Positions 36,073 to 38,862 of a stretch of DNA of 38,862 nt are shown here, in pieces; position 1 is the stretch's first letter, and each line of letters starts with the position of its first letter. The stretch lies in the NCBI GenBank assembly GCA_002441285.1, contig DJVR01000006.1, positions 1 to 38,862 on the forward strand, given 5' to 3'. The stretch is from Candidatus Atribacteria bacterium UBA6251. GTDB taxonomy: Bacteria; Atribacterota; Phoenicimicrobiia; Phoenicimicrobiales; Phoenicimicrobiaceae. The translations under genes were made by a program, and so were the position numbers. A model generated the notes under the pieces. The model worked only from the letters and a program-made list of their open reading frames with translations, was not told where the DNA came from and did not search any database.

Positions 36073-36093
36073 TTATATTCACATTATGAATAT
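36073..36093. promoter_or_regulatory. inverted repeat upstream of the PEBP gene
   Basis: TATATTCA-CATTA-TGAATATA has perfect 8-bp arms and lies about 95 nt upstream of the PEBP start, in the gap after the ArsC-like gene. It could be an operator or a chance AT palindrome. No promoter can be placed confidently beside it. Confidence 0.3.
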
Positions 36094-36136
36094 AATATCT
36101 TTACCTTCTATAGGTACTATAGGTAGATGAAAAAAA

Positions 36137-36868
36137 TTATGACTTAATCACCCCTTCACCAAACATCTCTTCCATCCATTTTTTTATTTCATCTCTTACC
36201 TTCCTAAATTCTCTAATTACTTCCTCTTCTTTCCCTTGAGTTTTAGATGGGTCCTTAAATCCTTTATGAAGGTATCTTTTCCCATTAGGGAAGAACGGGC
36301 ATGTCTCTTTTACATTATCACATACTGTAATGACATAATCAAATTCCATCCCATAGAATTCCTCAAAGCTTTTAGAATAATGACTGGAAATATTTATGCC
36401 TATTTCAGCCATAACTTTTATAGCATAAGGATTTACCCTTAATGGTTTTGTTCCAGCACTATAAACTTCGTATCTGTCTCCATATAAAGACTTGAATAAA
36501 CCTTCAGCCATTTGAGAGCGAGTAGAGTTATGTGTGCATAAAAAGAGAAACTTCTGTTTTTTTTGTGTTTCTTCAATCGCTTTTATAATCATTTCTGTGG
36601 GAGGAACCCCGCTATAACCATCTTCGGTTTTATATACTCTACACCCAAAAACATGCAGATTTTTTCCCCTTCCTTTTTCGATATCCCAACCATTAATCTG
36701 AATGGTGGGAGATCCTAAAAATCTATATTTTCTTGCTTCTTCTTCTGATTCTATCTCAATAATTTTAATTTTTTCTTCAATTTCTTTCTCTTTTAAAATT
36801 TTCTTTAATAAATTTAAAGTTGGTTTTGTATGGGGACAATCTTTAAAATATAGAAAACGAATTTTCAT
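36137..36868 (-). CDS. thioredoxin-fold / ArsC-type LMW-phosphatase fusion
   Basis: Residues 1-95 look like a small thioredoxin/glutaredoxin-fold domain (RFLYFKDCPHTKPTLNLL with Cys11, GSPTIQINGWDI with a cis-Pro position, and Cys76). Residues 105-243 are a low-molecular-weight phosphatase-type arsenate reductase: P-loop C111-THNST-R117, the redox pair C183 and C190, and general acid D206 (FKDPSK). I use ATG at 36868, with GAGAGGA eight bases upstream; the frame opens earlier (36919). Fusion to a thiol domain could recycle the reductase. Arsenate reduction is likely. No arsB/acr3 or arsR is nearby. Confidence 0.85.
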   Translation of the reverse strand: MKIRFLYFKDCPHTKPTLNLLKKILKEKEIEEKIKIIEIESEEEARKYRFLGSPTIQINGWDIEKGRGKNLHVFGCRVYKTEDGYSGVPPTEMIIKAIEETQKKQKFLFLCTHNSTRSQMAEGLFKSLYGDRYEVYSAGTKPLRVNPYAIKVMAEIGINISSHYSKSFEEFYGMEFDYVITVCDNVKETCPFFPNGKRYLHKGFKDPSKTQGKEEEVIREFRKVRDEIKKWMEEMFGEGVIKS

Positions 36869-36955
36869 CCATTTATTCCTCTCCTCCGGGGTTAAATAGC
36901 TGATTAATACTAATAGCAATATAAGATAAGCTGAAAATTTATGCTCGATCTAGAA

Positions 36956-37822
36956 CTATGTTTTTAATTTCTCAATTATGTCCCCTTTTAATTCTCCTTC
37001 ATACACCGCAGCAACCGGGCCAGTCATAGTTACAAAAAAATCATCCGTAAAACTTATTTTTAATTTTCCACCTTGCATTTTCACTGTAAGATTATTTTTA
37101 CATAATTTCAATTTAAATGCTACAGCTGCTGCTGCAATACTACTTGATCCAGAAGCTAAAGTATAACCCGCCCCTCTTTCCCATATTTCTATCTGAATAT
37201 TTGATTCATCAATTATCCTCATAAATTGGACATTAGTTCTATTGGTAAATTTAGGATTTTTTTCGATTAATGGTCCGTATTTTTTTGTTTCTTCAGGAGA
37301 AATCTCATCAGCAATAATAACACAATGCGGATTCCCAATTGTCACTGCACTAAAAACAAATTGTTTTCCATCAACGATTAATTTCTTCTTAATAACTTCT
37401 CCGATTTCTCCATTAACCGGAATTTTCTTTGCATCAAAAGAAACCTGTCCCATTTCTACTTTAACGCTCTTCCCAGAATTCAAAACCTGTGCTTTTACAG
37501 CTCCGCCAATTGTATTTATAGTAAATTCATTATTCTTTACTAAACCCTTGTCCCAAAGATATCTAGAAAAAATACGAATTCCATTACCACTTTTTTCTGC
37601 TTCACTTCCATCAGGGTTAAATATTCTTAACCCAAATTTATTATCAATTATTTCAGGTCCGTATAGAATTCCATCCGAACCTACACCAAAATTCCTATGG
37701 CAGATTAATCTTATTGCTTCTTGGGTTAAAATTAGATCTGTCTCCGATGGATCAATAACAATATAATCATTACCTAATCCATGATATTTATAAAATTTCA
37801 CTCTATTTTTTTCTCCTTGCAT
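36956..37822 (-). CDS. dapF: diaminopimelate epimerase homologue with Ser/Ser active site
   Basis: The two-domain DapF fold is clear: KFYKYHGLGNDYIVID, HRNFGVGSDGILYG, TIGNPHCVI and ERGAGYTLASGSS. DapF normally interconverts LL- and meso-DAP with two cysteines (CGNG and ACGSG). Here both are serine: S78 in EKSGNG (codon AGT) and S224 in LASGSS (codon TCT). Everything else, including the ERGAG loop and the 288-aa length, looks intact. The start is ATG at 37822, or GTG at 37801 preceded by AAGGAG; the latter gives the more usual MKFYKYHGLGN start. The enzyme may be slow, altered in substrate or not an epimerase. Confidence 0.88.
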   Translation of the reverse strand: MQGEKNRVKFYKYHGLGNDYIVIDPSETDLILTQEAIRLICHRNFGVGSDGILYGPEIIDNKFGLRIFNPDGSEAEKSGNGIRIFSRYLWDKGLVKNNEFTINTIGGAVKAQVLNSGKSVKVEMGQVSFDAKKIPVNGEIGEVIKKKLIVDGKQFVFSAVTIGNPHCVIIADEISPEETKKYGPLIEKNPKFTNRTNVQFMRIIDESNIQIEIWERGAGYTLASGSSSIAAAAVAFKLKLCKNNLTVKMQGGKLKISFTDDFFVTMTGPVAAVYEGELKGDIIEKLKT

Positions 37823-37900
37823 CGATCTTTTTTCCTTAGTTTGCCAGCTTTTTCATCTAACCCATTTATTCCTGAATAGAATGATTGAATTATGCTGGCG

Positions 37901-37931
37901 ATTATATATATTAACTTCCTATTTGAGTCAA
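37901..37931 (-). promoter_or_regulatory. probable promoter of dapF
   Basis: TTGACT (37931-37926) on the minus strand is followed by TATATA at 17 nt (37908-37903) or TATAAT at 19 nt (37906-37901), about 80 nt before the dapF start. Confidence 0.5.
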
Positions 37932-38126
37932 TATCCTATGGTTTTTTCCTGTAAGCAAAATGTTCGTGTCAACAACTTGTGGGTACTTTTCCTTACCTCA
38001 AAAATTAGGGAAATTAATTCAAGTTACAGAGTAAGCGATGATAAGCAAATTCTAACAGTAAAATGAGCATAATAATAGCAATACATTCTAATGATACACT
38101 CCTATATCTTTTTGTTCATCATTTAA

Positions 38127-38862
38127 TTAATGAATACTAATTAGCTCCTTTAATTGTTTCACCCAGCTCCTGTCTTGGTGGGGACCTACCAATACCGGAA
38201 GAGAATATCTGCGGTCATCTTTATCCTCTTTGGGGAAACGGTATTTTTCTTTGGGCTTAATCTGTTTGAAGATTACCTCTGGTTCACCCGGCCAGAAGTC
38301 ATCCCAGTCATTAATGTAGCTTGATAGTTCATTTAATTCATCTTTTTTCTGGGGATTCTTTCCTTTTTCTTCTTCTAATAAAAAGAGAGCTGCTGGGATA
38401 TTGCCTTCTTTGATCCAGGGTCATACACCTGGTATTTCTCTTCGGCTAAGAGACTCACCTGGGCCATAAATTCATCTGCTGGGCCAAGACCGGCATAGGC
38501 CAATCTGTCTTTGAGTTTTCTGGCATTAGAGCTTCCCGCAGGATATGGGATCTGATTTAACTGGGGTAGAGCTTGATTTGAGGGCTTCATCTAAGTGTTG
38601 GTCAAAAGCGCATTCTTCTAGTTGTTGAATACTAATCCCCTGCAGTTGTACCTGCCGGCAAGAAAGGAGAACAGGCCGGTGATCTTCTTATAATGAGTAC
38701 TCATACGCTGATTGGATTTTAACTTGAGGGTTTCATCCAGCAGACAACGGTTTGGTCCCAGTAGAGATGCTTAGAGTAGGAGATATTACCCAGGAGGGTC
38801 AAGAGATATTTGCTGCGCTTTCCACAGTTGGAAAGTTCCCCTCTTTTTCTTCCTTTCCTTAA
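38127..38862 (-). pseudogene. decayed, frameshifted gene, probably transposase-derived (window edge)
   Basis: On the minus strand one coding stretch can be followed only by changing frame near 38,750, 38,640, 38,527 and 38,405. The pieces read RKGRKRGELSNCGKRSKY..., LLDETLKLKSNQRMSTHYKK..., GISIQQLEECAFDQHLDEAL..., NARKLKDRLAYAGLGPADEF... and GNIPAALFLLEEEKGKNPQK..., ending at TAA 38129-38127. The first three resemble the N-terminal half of UPF0236/ISLre2-type transposases; I do not recognise the last two. It is richer in G+C than its surroundings. The 5' part is cut by the window edge. Confidence 0.6.

Noticed and set aside
37881..38066. 61-aa plus-strand ORF upstream of dapF
   Set aside because: It overlaps the dapF promoter, lacks a ribosome site and has no recognisable domain. 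Its C-terminal part reads somewhat protein-like, so a decayed fragment is not excluded.
1..38862. CRISPR arrays, tRNA or rRNA genes, phage modules
   Set aside because: I read for regularly spaced repeats, cloverleaf-like segments and phage-type genes and saw none. A tRNAscan or CRISPR finder run would be decisive.

Overview
The window is AT-rich (about one third G+C by eye) and looks chromosomal, from an anaerobic diderm bacterium. Evidence for anaerobiosis is a high-molecular-weight rubredoxin / flavodiiron protein / rubrerythrin / AhpD-like operon and a bis-MGD molybdo/tungsto-enzyme. Evidence for an outer membrane is an RND/MMPL exporter with a LolA-like partner and a beta-barrel protein, plus a second LolA-like protein and a MuiA-type protein. 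DapF suggests DAP-type peptidoglycan, and a T-box leader controls arginine synthesis. This mix fits lineages such as Atribacterota or diderm Firmicutes (Halanaerobiales-like). The sequence alone does not settle which, and I make no firm assignment.

Layout. (1) 217-7857, minus strand: arginine operon argC-argJ-argB-argD-argG-argH, without argF. It is preceded at 7885-8320 by a promoter and a T-box leader whose antiterminator/terminator module is duplicated. A 35-bp perfect palindrome lies between the two modules, and a second copy overlaps the argD stop codon. (2) 8594-14110, plus strand: four-gene operon (MMPL/RND exporter, LolA-like protein, outer-membrane barrel, TetR regulator) with a TetR-type operator inside the promoter spacer, so probably autoregulated. 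(3) 14195-30 kb, minus strand: an M42 aminopeptidase with TldD/TldE; a DhaL-DegV (FakA-FakB) fusion; a nitroreductase; an orphan molybdopterin oxidoreductase; a DUF4230-like membrane protein; a heterodimeric ABC exporter; and a TatT-like TPR protein. (4) 28507-31538, minus strand: O2/NO/peroxide defence operon hrb-fprA-rbr-ahpD, closed by a strong hairpin. (5) 31639-36868, minus strand: a hypothetical protein, an IS200/IS605-like hairpin relic, a ferritin-like gene broken by an in-frame TAG, LolA-like and MuiA-like envelope proteins, a YbhB/PEBP protein and a thioredoxin-fold/ArsC fusion. (6) 36956-37822: a DapF homologue in which both catalytic cysteines are serine. (7) 38127-38862: a decayed, multiply frameshifted, probably transposase-derived gene of different base composition running off the window edge.

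The most noteworthy items are the duplicated T-box decision module with an inserted palindrome, the Ser/Ser DapF homologue, the FakA-FakB fusion, the amber-interrupted ferritin-like gene and the autoregulated outer-membrane export operon. I did not find a clear, wholly new multi-gene defence or mobile system. All database-level statements come from family knowledge, not searches.
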